Notes: generated by a model not told the origin, from the letters alone. DNA of 64,000 bases from Flavobacteriales bacterium (GCA_018335925.1 JAGXRF010000061.1:1-64000), one strand, 5' to 3'; counted from the first letter of the stretch, positions 18,792 to 27,591 are shown. Translations and numbers: made by a program.

Positions 18792-19157
18792 ATGAATATT
18801 CAGCCAATTAAAAGCGAATCAGATTACAAAAGAGCGATGGCAAGATTAGAGGAAATTTTTGATGTTTCTAAAGGAAGTGAAATGGCAGATGAATTAGAAA
18901 TTTTGTCAATTTTGGTAGATAAATATGAGAAAGAAAATTTTCCGATAGACTTACCAGATCCAATTGAAGCCATCAAATTTAGAATGGAACAATTAGGAAT
19001 GAAACAAAAAGATTTGGCAGAGGTTGTTGGATTTACCAGCAGAGTGAGTGAGATTTTAAATAAAAAAAGAAAACTTAACTTAGAAATGATTCGTAAAATA
19101 AGCGACAAGCTTCAAATTCCAACAGAAATTTTGGTACAAGATTATTCTTGTAACTAG
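18792..19157 (+). CDS. higA: HigA-type antitoxin with HTH domain
   Basis: Antitoxin of 121 residues. The N-terminal half (YKRAMARLEEIFDVSKGSE to about residue 50) is the helical region usual in this HigA subtype. The C-terminal half is an XRE-type helix-turn-helix (MEQLGMKQKDLAEVVGFTSR, then VSEILNKKRKLNLEMIRKIS). It should neutralise HigB and repress the operon by binding near the promoter at 18460. It converges with the minus-strand gene ending at 19162, only four bases away. Confidence 0.92.
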   Translation: MNIQPIKSESDYKRAMARLEEIFDVSKGSEMADELEILSILVDKYEKENFPIDLPDPIEAIKFRMEQLGMKQKDLAEVVGFTSRVSEILNKKRKLNLEMIRKISDKLQIPTEILVQDYSCN

Positions 19158-19161
19158 GTAA

Positions 19162-19365
19162 TCATTGTTTGGTTTTCTTCTTCTGTCGCAAAGCTAAAAA
19201 TCCCATGATAGTGCCAAAAAGTAAAAAACTTACCAAAATTTTTACCCAACTCACCGATCCTTTGTCCCACCAATCAAACAAACTCATGATAATGGCATAA
19301 GGGATGCCTGCATAAATAAATCCGGTAATAAATAGTTTTCTTTTGTTAGGGGTTTCTTTTTCCAT
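19162..19365 (-). CDS. Small two-helix membrane protein
   Basis: Protein of 67 residues with two hydrophobic segments (about 12-28 and 39-57) and a basic tail RQKKKTKQ. The start codon is one base after the trmD stop, so it is part of the trmD operon. No family recognised beyond conserved small membrane proteins. Confidence 0.75.
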   Translation of the reverse strand: MEKETPNKRKLFITGFIYAGIPYAIIMSLFDWWDKGSVSWVKILVSFLLFGTIMGFLALRQKKKTKQ

Positions 19366-19366
19366 G

Positions 19367-20041
19367 TTATTTCAATAAATCGGGTCTTCTGTTTTGGGTA
19401 TGTTCCCAAGCTTTTTGCTCTCTCCAGGCATCAATTTCTTTAAAGTTTCCGCTTAACAAAACATCGGGTACTTTCCATCCGTCATAATCCGCAGGTCGGG
19501 TATAAACAGGAGGAGCTAGCAAATTATCCTGAAAACTATCTGTTAAAGCAGAAGTTTCGTCATTCAATACTCCAGGTACCAATCGAATAATGCTGTCTGC
19601 CAAAACAGCAGCAGCCAATTCTCCACCCGAAAGCACAAAATCTCCAATAGAAATTTCTTTGGTAATCAAATGCTCTCTAACTCTTTGGTCAATTCCTTTA
19701 TAATGGCCACACAACAAAATCAAGTTTTTTTGCAAGGATAATTGATTGGCCATAGGTTGGTTCCATGTTTCCCCATCCGGAGTTAAAAAAATAACTTCAT
19801 CATAGGTTCTTTTGGCTTGTAACGCTTGTAAACATCTATGGATAGGTTCTATCATCAAAACCATTCCGGCACCACCACCAAATTGGTAATCGTCTACATT
19901 TTTGTGTTTGTTGGTAGCATAGTCTCTTAAATTGTGGATTTCAACTTCTACCAAACCTTTGGAAATGGCTCTTTTTAAAATAGAATGTTCAAAAGGGCTT
20001 CGCAACAATTCCGGAACTACAGAAATAATATCTATTCGCAT
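19367..20041 (-). CDS. trmD: tRNA (guanine-N1-)-methyltransferase TrmD
   Basis: Methylates G37 at N1 in tRNAs that read CNN codons, preventing frameshifts. The 224 residues are close to the usual size. The trefoil-knot SAM site is visible in [13 protein letters not shown] and [17 protein letters not shown], and the N-terminal [13 protein letters not shown] is typical. It is preceded by a DUF2721 gene and followed by a small membrane protein, apparently one transcript. Confidence 0.97.
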   Translation of the reverse strand: MRIDIISVVPELLRSPFEHSILKRAISKGLVEVEIHNLRDYATNKHKNVDDYQFGGGAGMVLMIEPIHRCLQALQAKRTYDEVIFLTPDGETWNQPMANQLSLQKNLILLCGHYKGIDQRVREHLITKEISIGDFVLSGGELAAAVLADSIIRLVPGVLNDETSALTDSFQDNLLAPPVYTRPADYDGWKVPDVLLSGNFKEIDAWREQKAWEHTQNRRPDLLK

Positions 20042-20050
20042 AAGATGGTT

Positions 20051-20464
20051 TTATGAAGCGATTTTTTGTGTTTCGATGTCTTCCAAATCCTTTAAGTGTA
20101 ATTGCAATGCTTTTACAGAAATAGAAATTTCCCAAAAAGAAATTCCTAACGAAGTAAGTAAGCACAACAAACTTCCAGCAAAGAAATACAATCCTACCAA
20201 AGGCAAATTAAAAAACAAAACCAACATGTCCAATACACTCAAAAACAAACTAAATACACCAAATAATTGCATCCATCGGATGAGTTTGATGCGGAGGTTG
20301 AGGTTTTGAATTTGCAATAAAATGGATTTTTGTTGCTCCTTGTCAAAACTCGTTTTGAGTCCACGGATGATTTGTGCAATGGTTAAAAACCTATTGGTAT
20401 ATGCCAGCAAAATCAGGGAAGTGGCTGAAAATAGTAAGGCAGGAGTTTCTACGGAGATAGACAT
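20051..20464 (-). CDS. DUF2721 family membrane protein
   Basis: Protein of 137 residues with hydrophobic segments near 5-25, 65-85 and 88-110 and conserved ETPALLFSATSLILLAYTNR at the N-terminus, matching the DUF2721 pattern. Function unknown. First gene of the trmD transcript, nine bases upstream of trmD, and divergent from the PAQR gene at 20531. Confidence 0.82.
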   Translation of the reverse strand: MSISVETPALLFSATSLILLAYTNRFLTIAQIIRGLKTSFDKEQQKSILLQIQNLNLRIKLIRWMQLFGVFSLFLSVLDMLVLFFNLPLVGLYFFAGSLLCLLTSLGISFWEISISVKALQLHLKDLEDIETQKIAS

Positions 20465-20530
20465 TTGTATAATTTATGATGCAAAAATAAGGTTTTCCAA
20501 TGCAACCCTACTACCTTTGTTTTCTTAAAA

Positions 20531-21166
20531 ATGAAAAACATGCAACGTTGGCAACAACTCCCAAAGGTAGAACAATGGAATGTAGTAACCCATTGGATTG
20601 GCATTCCACTTACCTTGATTGCCTGGCTTATTTGGATGCAACCTAAGTTAGAAAATATTAGTAATAGTGCAAGTTTGGTAATATATGTAAGCTCTATGTT
20701 GTTTTTGTTTGCAGCTTCTGGTTGGTATCATTTTCAGATGGAAGACAATAAAAAACATCGGGCTCGAATATTAGATCATATCGGAATTTTTTTCTTGATT
20801 GCAGGAACTTATACTCCGGTTTGTGCTTTGGCATTACCGGAAGCAGTTGGTAAGAAATTATTAGTGATGGTGTGGAGTATTGCTGCTATTGGTGTAATTA
20901 AAAAGATATTTTTTACCGGAAAATGGGGAAAGTTATCTCTGTTAATTTACTTGCTTATGGGCTGGTTGGTGGTTTGGGAATTTCCAACTATTTGGAAAGT
21001 TTTTTCTACAGAAGCTTTGCTCTTTTTGGCATTGGGTGGGTTTTTCTTTACCGTTGGAGCAATTTTTTATACCATCAAAAGCAATCCATATTTTCATGTG
21101 GTTTGGCATGTGATGGTATTGCTAGGAGTTGCTTCGCATTTTGTGATGATTTATCTATTAACATAA
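20531..21166 (+). CDS. PAQR/hemolysin III family membrane protein
   Basis: Seven-helix membrane protein of 211 residues. The family's conserved sites are present: NVVTHWIGIPL near residue 20, SGWYHFQ with the downstream HRARILDHIGIFFLIAGTYTPV, and a C-terminal FHVVWHVMVLLG plus HFVMIY. These His and Asp residues form the metal-binding site in adiponectin-receptor relatives. The bacterial TrhA/YqfA branch affects membrane lipid state. TACCTTTG (20512-20519) is a good -7 box 11 bases before the ATG. Ends at a bidirectional terminator. Confidence 0.9.
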   Translation: MKNMQRWQQLPKVEQWNVVTHWIGIPLTLIAWLIWMQPKLENISNSASLVIYVSSMLFLFAASGWYHFQMEDNKKHRARILDHIGIFFLIAGTYTPVCALALPEAVGKKLLVMVWSIAAIGVIKKIFFTGKWGKLSLLIYLLMGWLVVWEFPTIWKVFSTEALLFLALGGFFFTVGAIFYTIKSNPYFHVVWHVMVLLGVASHFVMIYLLT

Positions 21167-21192
21167 AAATCCGCTATAGGAGCGGATTTTTA
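21165..21192. terminator. Bidirectional terminator between PAQR gene and htpG
   Basis: Stem ATCCGCT (21169-21175) and AGCGGAT (21181-21187) with a five-base loop, A-run before and T-run after. Serves the convergent genes ending at 21166 and 21211. Confidence 0.88.
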
Positions 21193-21210
21193 TAAATGTA
21201 TTTGAAATTT

Positions 21211-23094
21211 TTACGACAATCGTTCAAAACTTCTTTTTACAAAAGCGGTTAATTCTTCACCTTTTAACAAACCTTGCGAAATTTTTGCCAAGTCTAATGC
21301 TTGTTTGATTAAAGTTTCTTTGGTTGCAGAATCGGACTCTTGTAAAATTTTTCCAGCTAATTCTGAGTTGGTGTTCACAACCAAATTATACATGTCAGGG
21401 AAGTTGCCCATGCCAAACATTCCTCCACCGGTGGCACTCATTTCTTTCATTCTTCGCATAAATTCTGGCTGGGTAATCATAAATGGAGCTGCTTGGCTGT
21501 CCATTGCCTCTAATTGAATGGTGTAATTGGTTTTTGGAACAATGGATTCTAAAGCCGTTTTTAATTGTTCTTTTTCTTCGTCAGAAAGTTTAGAAATAAC
21601 CGGTTCTTCTTTTGCAATCAATTTGTCGATATGGTCTGCATCTACACGAGCAAAAGTCATTTTTTCGTTGTCTTGCTCCAATTTTTGCATCAAATGAGCT
21701 ACAATCGGACTATCTAACAACAACACTTGGTAGCCTTTTTCTTTTGCAATATCAATATAGCTGTGTTGTAATTCCTTGTCAGATGCATATAATACTACCA
21801 ATTTTCCTTCTTTATCGGTTTGGTTGTCTTGAATAGCCTCTTTTAATTCCCCCAAAGTATAATATTTGCCATCAACAGTTGGGTACAAGGCAAAGTCACC
21901 TGCTTTTTCATAAAACTTAGGCTCTGAAAGCATTCCGTATTCCAACACAATTTTAATATCGTTCCATTTTTGTTCAAAATCTGCTCTATTTTCATTAAAA
22001 AGCGATTTTAATTTGTCAGCAACTTTTCTGGTAATATAGTTGGAAATTTTCTTCACATTGCCATCGGCTTGCAAATAGGAACGAGAAACGTTTAACGGAA
22101 TATCTGGTGAATCAATTACTCCACGCAACATTCCTAAAAATTCAGGCACAATTCCTTCTACATTATCAGTTACAAATACCTGGTTTTGGTATAACTGAAT
22201 TTTATCCTTTTGCAAGTGCATGTCTTGCGACATTTTTGGGAAGTATAAAATTCCGGTTAAGTTAAACGGATAATCTACATTTAAATGGATGTTGAACAAT
22301 GGGTCTTCGAATTGCATTGGATACAATTCTCTGTAGAAGTTTTTATAATCTTCCTCCTTCAAATCACTTGGTTGTTTGGTCCAAGCCGGATTTGGATTGT
22401 TGATGATGTCATCCACTTCCACATATTCGGTTTTGTAGTCTTCCGGTGCATCTTCCGGTTTTGGCAAAGCCTCTTTTTTGGTGCCAAATTTGATTGGAAC
22501 CGGCATGAATTTGTTGTATTTTTTCAACAATTCACGAATGCGGAATTCTTCTAAAAACTCTTCAGAATCTTCTGCCACATGCAAAATGATTTCTGTTCCT
22601 CTATCAGCTTTATCATGAGTGTTTAATCGGAACTCCGGACTACCATCGCAAATCCAATGAGCTGCTGGTTCGTCTTTGTATGATTTGGTGATAATTTCTA
22701 CTTGGTGGGCCACCATAAAAGCGGAATAAAATCCTAAACCAAAATGCCCGATAATTCCTGCATCTTTGGCAGAATCTTTATACTTTTCTAAAAATTCTTC
22801 CGCACCTGAAAAAGCTACTTGATTGATGTACTTTTCTACCTCTTCCGCAGTCATCCCTATTCCTTGATCGATGATGTGGATTTTTTTACCTTCTTTATCA
22901 ATTTTAATTTCAATTCTAGGTTCTCCAATTTCCACTTTGGCTTCTCCGATACTTGCCAAGTGCTTTAATTTTAAAGTGGCATCGGTGGCATTGGAAACCA
23001 ATTCACGTAAAAAGATTTCGTGATCACTGTACAAGAATTTTTTGATAAGTGGAAAAATATTTTCCACAGAAACATTGATTTTTCCGGTTGTCAT
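21211..23094 (-). CDS. htpG: Molecular chaperone HtpG (Hsp90)
   Basis: ATP-dependent cytosolic chaperone of 627 residues from the ATG at 23094. The open frame extends 21 codons upstream, but the conserved N-terminus begins MTTGKINVSVENIFPL. GHKL ATPase motifs are LRELVSNATDA, DQGIGMT and IGHFGLGFYSAFMV. The middle domain has PLNVSRSYLQ with the catalytic Arg. The C-terminal dimer domain is present, without a eukaryotic MEEVD tail. A GACA/TGTC palindrome lies 59 bases upstream. Confidence 0.97.
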   Translation of the reverse strand: MTTGKINVSVENIFPLIKKFLYSDHEIFLRELVSNATDATLKLKHLASIGEAKVEIGEPRIEIKIDKEGKKIHIIDQGIGMTAEEVEKYINQVAFSGAEEFLEKYKDSAKDAGIIGHFGLGFYSAFMVAHQVEIITKSYKDEPAAHWICDGSPEFRLNTHDKADRGTEIILHVAEDSEEFLEEFRIRELLKKYNKFMPVPIKFGTKKEALPKPEDAPEDYKTEYVEVDDIINNPNPAWTKQPSDLKEEDYKNFYRELYPMQFEDPLFNIHLNVDYPFNLTGILYFPKMSQDMHLQKDKIQLYQNQVFVTDNVEGIVPEFLGMLRGVIDSPDIPLNVSRSYLQADGNVKKISNYITRKVADKLKSLFNENRADFEQKWNDIKIVLEYGMLSEPKFYEKAGDFALYPTVDGKYYTLGELKEAIQDNQTDKEGKLVVLYASDKELQHSYIDIAKEKGYQVLLLDSPIVAHLMQKLEQDNEKMTFARVDADHIDKLIAKEEPVISKLSDEEKEQLKTALESIVPKTNYTIQLEAMDSQAAPFMITQPEFMRRMKEMSATGGGMFGMGNFPDMYNLVVNTNSELAGKILQESDSATKETLIKQALDLAKISQGLLKGEELTAFVKRSFERLS

Positions 23095-23152
23095 AGTCCT
23101 TAAATTTTGTTTGTCGAAAACTAGGCAAAACCAATACCAATTATAAAATTCT

Positions 23153-23163
23153 GACAAAATGTC
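23153..23163 (-). promoter_or_regulatory. Palindrome upstream of htpG, possible stress control site
   Basis: GACAAAATGTC has 4-bp arms (GACA, TGTC) around AAA, 59 bases before the htpG ATG. Its position suits an operator or part of a stress promoter. The match is short, so chance is possible. Confidence 0.35.
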
Positions 23164-23214
23164 GTTTTCACAAAATCATAACACATTTGTTCTTCTAGTC
23201 TGATGCACATTATT

Positions 23215-23222
23215 TAACTTTG
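23215..23222 (+). promoter_or_regulatory. -7 element for the lipocalin-like lipoprotein gene
   Basis: TAACTTTG matches TAnnTTTG and lies 21 bases before the ATG at 23244. A TTTG at 23186-23189 is 25 bases upstream, longer than the usual spacer. Confidence 0.45.
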
Positions 23223-23243
23223 TAGCAATAAAAAACTCATGAC

Positions 23244-23729
23244 ATGAAACTTTTTAAGTCTAATAACCTTTGGTTGATAATTGGTGCTTTATTTCTTTTA
23301 ATTGGGTGCGTTTCTGCACCAAACAATCAAGTGGATTCTCAAGCACAAAAATTTATGCGAGGAAGTTTTCGTTTGGCATCTGTGACTTATCCTGGATCTG
23401 ATTTTATCAAAGTTCAGTCTTTTGACTTTGCAGATAGTCAGTGTTGGGTTGGTTCCCAATGGAGTTTTGTTGCAAACAATAATTCAGGAAATGTACAAAT
23501 GAGTGGTTCTGGAAGTTGTCCTAGTTTAAATGCTAAAATTACTTGGTTTGTAAACAAAGAAGGCAATGTGGTTTTAAAGTTTATTGACGAAGGCATGAAA
23601 GCAAAACGCGTGAAAGACGGCTATGTATTGCAAGTGAGAAATGCAAATGATAATGGTTTTCAATGGGTAGATAAAATAAGTGTTGGAAATAAACCGACTG
23701 ATGTAGTGTATCAATTTGTAAAAAACTAA
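23244..23729 (+). CDS. Lipocalin-like lipoprotein
   Basis: Lipoprotein of 161 residues with the lipobox LLIGC (Cys22). The mature part begins with FRLASVTYPGSDF and alternates short strands (QWSFVANNNSGNVQ, KITWFVN, VVLKFIDEG, VYQFVKN), which fits the small lipocalin-like domain found in Bacteroidota lipoproteins. Two cysteines (CWVGSQW and GSCPSLN) may pair. Ligand unknown. It is followed after 10 bases by the OmpA-family gene, so both are probably one envelope operon. Confidence 0.72.
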   Translation: MKLFKSNNLWLIIGALFLLIGCVSAPNNQVDSQAQKFMRGSFRLASVTYPGSDFIKVQSFDFADSQCWVGSQWSFVANNNSGNVQMSGSGSCPSLNAKITWFVNKEGNVVLKFIDEGMKAKRVKDGYVLQVRNANDNGFQWVDKISVGNKPTDVVYQFVKN

Positions 23730-23739
23730 AACAAAAAAA

Positions 23740-24414
23740 ATGAAAAAAATCATAGCAAGTTGTTTGGTAATCGCAGTTTTATGGAGTTGCGATGCCGTAA
23801 AAAATGCCAATAACACCCAAAAAGGAGCTGTAATTGGAGCAGCTGCGGGTGCTGTAATTGGTGGAGTTTTGGGTAATAATGTTGGTAAAGGTGGCAATGG
23901 AACTGCAGGAGCAGTTTTAGGAGGTGTAATTGGTGGAATGGCAGGTGCTGCCATTGGAAATAAAATGGACAAACAAGCACGTGAAATTGAAAACGCTTTA
24001 CCAAGTGCTGAGGTAGAAAGAGTAGGAGAGGGCATCAAATTGGTTTTAGGTGAAAATGCAGTAAGATTTGAAACTTCTAAATCTACTTTAACAGCTCAAG
24101 CTCGTCAAAATTTAGACAAATTAGTGCCTGTTTTTATGGAATATCCTGATACTGACATCATGATTTTTGGTTATACAGATTCTACCGGAAGGCTTGAATT
24201 TAACCAAAAGCTATCGGAAGACAGAGCAGCATCTGTTAGAGCTTATTTGATAAGCAAAGGTTTGACAGCAAGTAGATTTCAAACAACCGGAATGGGCCCT
24301 CAAGATCCTATTGCAACTAACGATACTCCCGAAGGAAGATCAAAAAACAGAAGAGTGGAGTTTGCCATTACAGCAAACCAAAAAATGATAGATGAATCGC
24401 AAGGACAGAATTAA
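23740..24414 (+). CDS. OmpA family lipoprotein with glycine zipper
   Basis: Outer-membrane lipoprotein of 224 residues, lipobox VLWSC (Cys17). Residues about 28-75 are a glycine-zipper segment (AAAGAVIGGVLGNNVG and AVLGGVIGGMAGAAIG), similar to YiaD. Residues about 100-215 form an OmpA C-terminal domain that binds peptidoglycan (FGYTDSTGRLEFNQKLSEDR, then NDTPEGRSKNRRVEF). It should tether the outer membrane to the cell wall. Ends at a strong terminator. Confidence 0.93.
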   Translation: MKKIIASCLVIAVLWSCDAVKNANNTQKGAVIGAAAGAVIGGVLGNNVGKGGNGTAGAVLGGVIGGMAGAAIGNKMDKQAREIENALPSAEVERVGEGIKLVLGENAVRFETSKSTLTAQARQNLDKLVPVFMEYPDTDIMIFGYTDSTGRLEFNQKLSEDRAASVRAYLISKGLTASRFQTTGMGPQDPIATNDTPEGRSKNRRVEFAITANQKMIDESQGQN

Positions 24415-24443
24415 TACTACTACTAACTTGACTTTTGCGATGG

Positions 24444-24470
24444 CCACCTCATAAGCGAGGTGGTTTTTTT
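24444..24470 (+). terminator. Rho-independent terminator of the lipocalin/OmpA operon
   Basis: Stem CCACCTC (24444-24450) and GAGGTGG (24457-24463), six-base loop, then seven T. Confidence 0.92.
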
Positions 24471-24474
24471 ATTT

Positions 24475-24520
24475 TTAACAAAATTTTGTTTAACTTATAT
24501 TATAAAAGATTAAACAAAAT
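24475..24520 (+). promoter_or_regulatory. Cluster of three half-sites, putative operator of the TetR-like gene
   Basis: Three copies of a TTAA(A)CAAAAT word occur: TTAACAAAAT at 24475-24484, its inverted form ATTTTGTTTAA at 24483-24493, and TTAAACAAAAT at 24510-24520. The first two make a perfect 14-bp palindrome (24477-24490); the last two make an 11-bp inverted repeat with a 16-base spacer. A -7-like TATCTTTA follows at 24523-24530. The arrangement fits autoregulation by the TetR-like protein encoded at 24548. Confidence 0.55.
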
Positions 24521-24547
24521 AGTATCTTTACAAAAATTATTTAACCT

Positions 24548-25222
24548 ATGCCTGCAGCCAAGAAAAAAACAATACAATGGGACGAATCCAGTATTTTAGA
24601 AAAATATATGGAACTATTTTTAGAGCAAGACAAAGCTTTGAAAAATGTGTACACCTTTTGTAAAAAGAACGAAATAGCAGAAAGCGATTTTTATACTTTT
24701 TATGCCAATTTAGATCAAGTAAAAAGTGCTTTTTGGACCAATTTAGTGCAACATACTTTGCTTACTTTAGAGAAATCTGAAGATTTTTCTGGGTATGCTG
24801 CCAGAGAAAAATTATTGAGTTTTTACTTTACCTTTTTCGAAAATTTGACTTTGAATCGTAGTTATGTGCTAGCTGTATTGCCATCTGATTGGAAGCAATG
24901 GAAAAATTGGAAGCAACTACATGCAGTAAGAGAAGGTTATTTAGGATTTATAGAAGATGTGATGAGTACCCAAACCACTGCCATGGATGAAAGATTCAAT
25001 AAAGCATTGCAACCTTTGTATAAAGAAGGATTTTGGGGACAATTCTTGTATGTTTTAAAATATTGGATGAACGATACCAGCAAAGGATTTGAGAATACAG
25101 ATATATTAATTGAAAAATCGGTGCAAGCTAGCTTCGATTTGGTACAAAATACTCCCTTAAACAGCATCATTGATTTAGGAAAGTTTTTGTTTAAAGATAA
25201 ATTCCCATTTTCTAAAAATTAA
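24548..25222 (+). CDS. TetR-like regulator paired with an ABC1 kinase
   Basis: Helical protein of 224 residues. The N-terminal part (SILEKYMELFLEQDKALKNV to DFYTFYANLDQVKSAFW, about 15-60) is a TetR-type DNA-binding region in diverged form: the recognition helix matches ESDFYTFYANLDQV. The rest is a TetR-like ligand/dimer domain. The ABC1/UbiB gene follows after 24 bases, a pairing I know from other Bacteroidota. The half-site cluster just upstream supports autoregulation. Ligand unknown. Confidence 0.8.
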   Translation: MPAAKKKTIQWDESSILEKYMELFLEQDKALKNVYTFCKKNEIAESDFYTFYANLDQVKSAFWTNLVQHTLLTLEKSEDFSGYAAREKLLSFYFTFFENLTLNRSYVLAVLPSDWKQWKNWKQLHAVREGYLGFIEDVMSTQTTAMDERFNKALQPLYKEGFWGQFLYVLKYWMNDTSKGFENTDILIEKSVQASFDLVQNTPLNSIIDLGKFLFKDKFPFSKN

Positions 25223-25246
25223 TTTTTTACAAGCCATTCCATTGAT

Positions 25247-26560
25247 ATGAAAACCATCGACCACATTCCAACCAACAAATTAGGCAGAGCAGGACAACTT
25301 ATAAAAACAGGGGTAAAAGTTGGCGGGAATTATTTGGCTTATTATGGAGAAAAGTTAGTCAATAAAGAATTGACCAAAGATAAATTACACGAAAACAATG
25401 CAGAGGATATTTATGATGGCCTAAAAAGCTTGAAAGGCAGTGCCTTAAAAGTTGCCCAAATGTTGAGCATGGACAAAAGTATCCTGCCACAACAGTTTGT
25501 AGAGAAATTTTCTTTAGCACAGTTTTCCGTTCCACCTCTTTCAGCTCCATTGGTAAGAAAAACTTTTAAAAGGTATTTTGGGGTAGAACCTAACCAAATG
25601 TTTGACACCTTTTCAAACGATTCTATTTATGCTGCAAGTATTGGGCAGGTGCATGAAGCAACCAAAGGAGATAAAAAATTTGCTGTGAAAATTCAATATC
25701 CGGGAGTGGCAGATAGCATTAGTTCGGATTTGGCTATGGTAAAGCCCATTGCCATGCGAATGTTTAATTTACAAGGGAAAGATTCCGAAAGATATTTTAA
25801 AGAAGTAGAGCAAAAGCTGTTAGAAGAAACCAACTACGAATTAGAATTGCATCAAGGTCAATTTATTGCAAATGCTTGTAAATCAATTCCGAATTTGAAG
25901 TTTCCAAATTATTATGAAGAGTATTCTAATGGCAAGGTATTGACCATGGATTGGATGGAAGGGGAGCATTTGTCAGAATTTTCAAAAAAAAATACCAATC
26001 AAACATTGGCTAACCAAATTGGACAAACGCTGTGGGATTTTTACATGGTACAAATGCATGGTTTGCGTCAAGTTCATGCAGACCCACATCCTGGAAATTT
26101 TTTGGTTGGGAAAGATGGAACTTTAATCGCTATTGATTTTGGTTGTGTAAAACACGTACCGGAGGATTTTTATGTTCCGTATTTTGAACTTTCAAAACCA
26201 GAAGTGCTTGCCAACGCAATACTGTTGGAAGAAAAAATGACCGCACTAGAAATTTTGCGTTCCGATGATTCTGCCGAGGACAAATTGTTTTTTAAAGAAT
26301 TATTTACCGATATGTTACAGGTATTTACCAAGCCATTCCATGGAGATACTTTTGATTTTTCAGATGATATCTTTTTTACCAAGATGGCTCAGCTAGGAGA
26401 AACCTATGCCGGAGATACCAAATTACGAAAAATGAATGGCAACCGTGGTTCCAAACATTTCTTGTACATCAATCGTACTTTTTTTGGGTTGTATAGTTTA
26501 CTACACGACCTAAAAGCAAAAGTACATACCCAAAGTTTTGTGCATTACTTATCTTCATAA
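25247..26560 (+). CDS. ABC1/AarF/UbiB family atypical kinase
   Basis: Protein of 437 residues. The family N-lobe motif appears as LKGSALKVAQMLSMD (about 62-76), where the canonical KxGQ is KVAQ. The Ala-rich loop is in YAASIGQVHEA, the lysine in FAVKIQYPGV, and the catalytic and metal-binding segment is HADPHPGNFLV with AIDFGCVK. The family supports ubiquinone or other isoprenoid lipid metabolism through ATP hydrolysis. Flavobacteriia mostly use menaquinone, so the role here is probably lipid-related but unproven. In one transcript with the TetR-like gene; ended by the terminator at 26591. Confidence 0.92.
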   Translation: MKTIDHIPTNKLGRAGQLIKTGVKVGGNYLAYYGEKLVNKELTKDKLHENNAEDIYDGLKSLKGSALKVAQMLSMDKSILPQQFVEKFSLAQFSVPPLSAPLVRKTFKRYFGVEPNQMFDTFSNDSIYAASIGQVHEATKGDKKFAVKIQYPGVADSISSDLAMVKPIAMRMFNLQGKDSERYFKEVEQKLLEETNYELELHQGQFIANACKSIPNLKFPNYYEEYSNGKVLTMDWMEGEHLSEFSKKNTNQTLANQIGQTLWDFYMVQMHGLRQVHADPHPGNFLVGKDGTLIAIDFGCVKHVPEDFYVPYFELSKPEVLANAILLEEKMTALEILRSDDSAEDKLFFKELFTDMLQVFTKPFHGDTFDFSDDIFFTKMAQLGETYAGDTKLRKMNGNRGSKHFLYINRTFFGLYSLLHDLKAKVHTQSFVHYLSS

Positions 26561-26590
26561 TGCTATTTTGTTTATTTATTGGTTAGGTGA

Positions 26591-26634
26591 GTAAGGGCAG
26601 TCTCCACGTTTGAGTTTCTGCCCTTACTTTTTTT
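26591..26634 (+). terminator. Rho-independent terminator after the ABC1 kinase gene
   Basis: A perfect 10-bp stem GTAAGGGCAG (26591-26600) with CTGCCCTTAC (26618-26627), a 17-base loop and seven T. It rules out the upstream TTG at 26610 as start for the next gene. Confidence 0.92.
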
Positions 26635-26657
26635 ATTTTTGTGAAAAAATTTACGTT

Positions 26658-27587
26658 TTGTTGGTTGTAAAAAATTTAAGCTTTAGTTACCAAGCTAATT
26701 TGGTTTTAAAAAATATCCAACTACAAGTTACAGAAGGGACTTGTGTGGCTTTGATGGGACCAAGTGGCTGTGGCAAAAGCACTTTATTAGAAATCATTTA
26801 TGGCTTGCACGATGTAAAGGCAAATTTGTCTTGGAAAGAGCAGCCAATTTTAGGACCGGCTTATCATTTGGTGCCAGGAATGCCTTATATGAAGTATGTT
26901 TCACAACATTTTGATTTGATGCCATTTATTACCGTAGCTGAAAATGTTGGAAAATACGTCAGTAATTTGGATTGGCAGTACAAGCAGAAAAGAGTATTAG
27001 AGTTGTTACAATTGGTACACATGGAAGAATATGCCAATGTGAAAGCTAAATTACTAAGTGGTGGCCAAATGCAACGGGTTGCTATTGCCAGAGCATTGGC
27101 ACAAATGCCTGAAGTAATTCTGTTAGATGAACCATTTAGTCATGTAGATACTGCTTTAAAAAACCAATTGCGAAGAAATTTATTTGCTTTTTTTAAAGAA
27201 AACAACATCACTTGTGTGATTGCAACCCACGACAAAGAAGACGTGTTGCCTTTTGCAGACGAAATATTCATACTAAATTCTGGAAATATACTTCAAAAAG
27301 GTACCCCAAAAGAAGTTTTTTATCATCCTATTACAACATCGGTTGCTTCCTTGTTTGGAGATGTATATTTGGTTCCTAGTCTGATACAAGAAAAATACAA
27401 TTTACCTGAATGGATTTCTTCTTACCAACTGAAATTAAGCCAAGAAGGGATAAAAGCCACTATAAAAAAAATAAATTTTCATGGCAATTTCTATCAGTAT
27501 TTTGTGGATATTGATGGATCAGAATTTAGTTTTTTTAGCCCAGAAAAGTATGGTTTGCAAGAAAAAGTAAGATTGCAATTGGTATAA
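26658..27587 (+). CDS. Orphan ABC transporter ATP-binding protein (FbpC/PotA-like)
   Basis: ATPase of about 310 residues. Walker A is GPSGCGKST, the signature is LSGGQMQRVAIARAL, Walker B is VILLDEPFSHVD and the switch His is in IATHDKED. After the ATPase domain, about residues 220-309 form a C-terminal extension like the TOBE-type regulatory region of iron and polyamine importers. The frame is open upstream, but the segment before 26635 is a terminator hairpin. I place the start at the TTG at 26658 (M-L-V-V-K-N-L-S-F); the TTG at 26661 is equally possible. No permease or binding protein gene is nearby. Confidence 0.85.
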   Translation: MLVVKNLSFSYQANLVLKNIQLQVTEGTCVALMGPSGCGKSTLLEIIYGLHDVKANLSWKEQPILGPAYHLVPGMPYMKYVSQHFDLMPFITVAENVGKYVSNLDWQYKQKRVLELLQLVHMEEYANVKAKLLSGGQMQRVAIARALAQMPEVILLDEPFSHVDTALKNQLRRNLFAFFKENNITCVIATHDKEDVLPFADEIFILNSGNILQKGTPKEVFYHPITTSVASLFGDVYLVPSLIQEKYNLPEWISSYQLKLSQEGIKATIKKINFHGNFYQYFVDIDGSEFSFFSPEKYGLQEKVRLQLV

Positions 27588-27591
27588 AAAA

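Noticed and set aside
26610..26657. N-terminal extension of the orphan ABC ATPase from TTG at 26610
   Set aside because: It lies inside the loop and stem of a strong terminator, and the extra residues do not match ABC ATPases.
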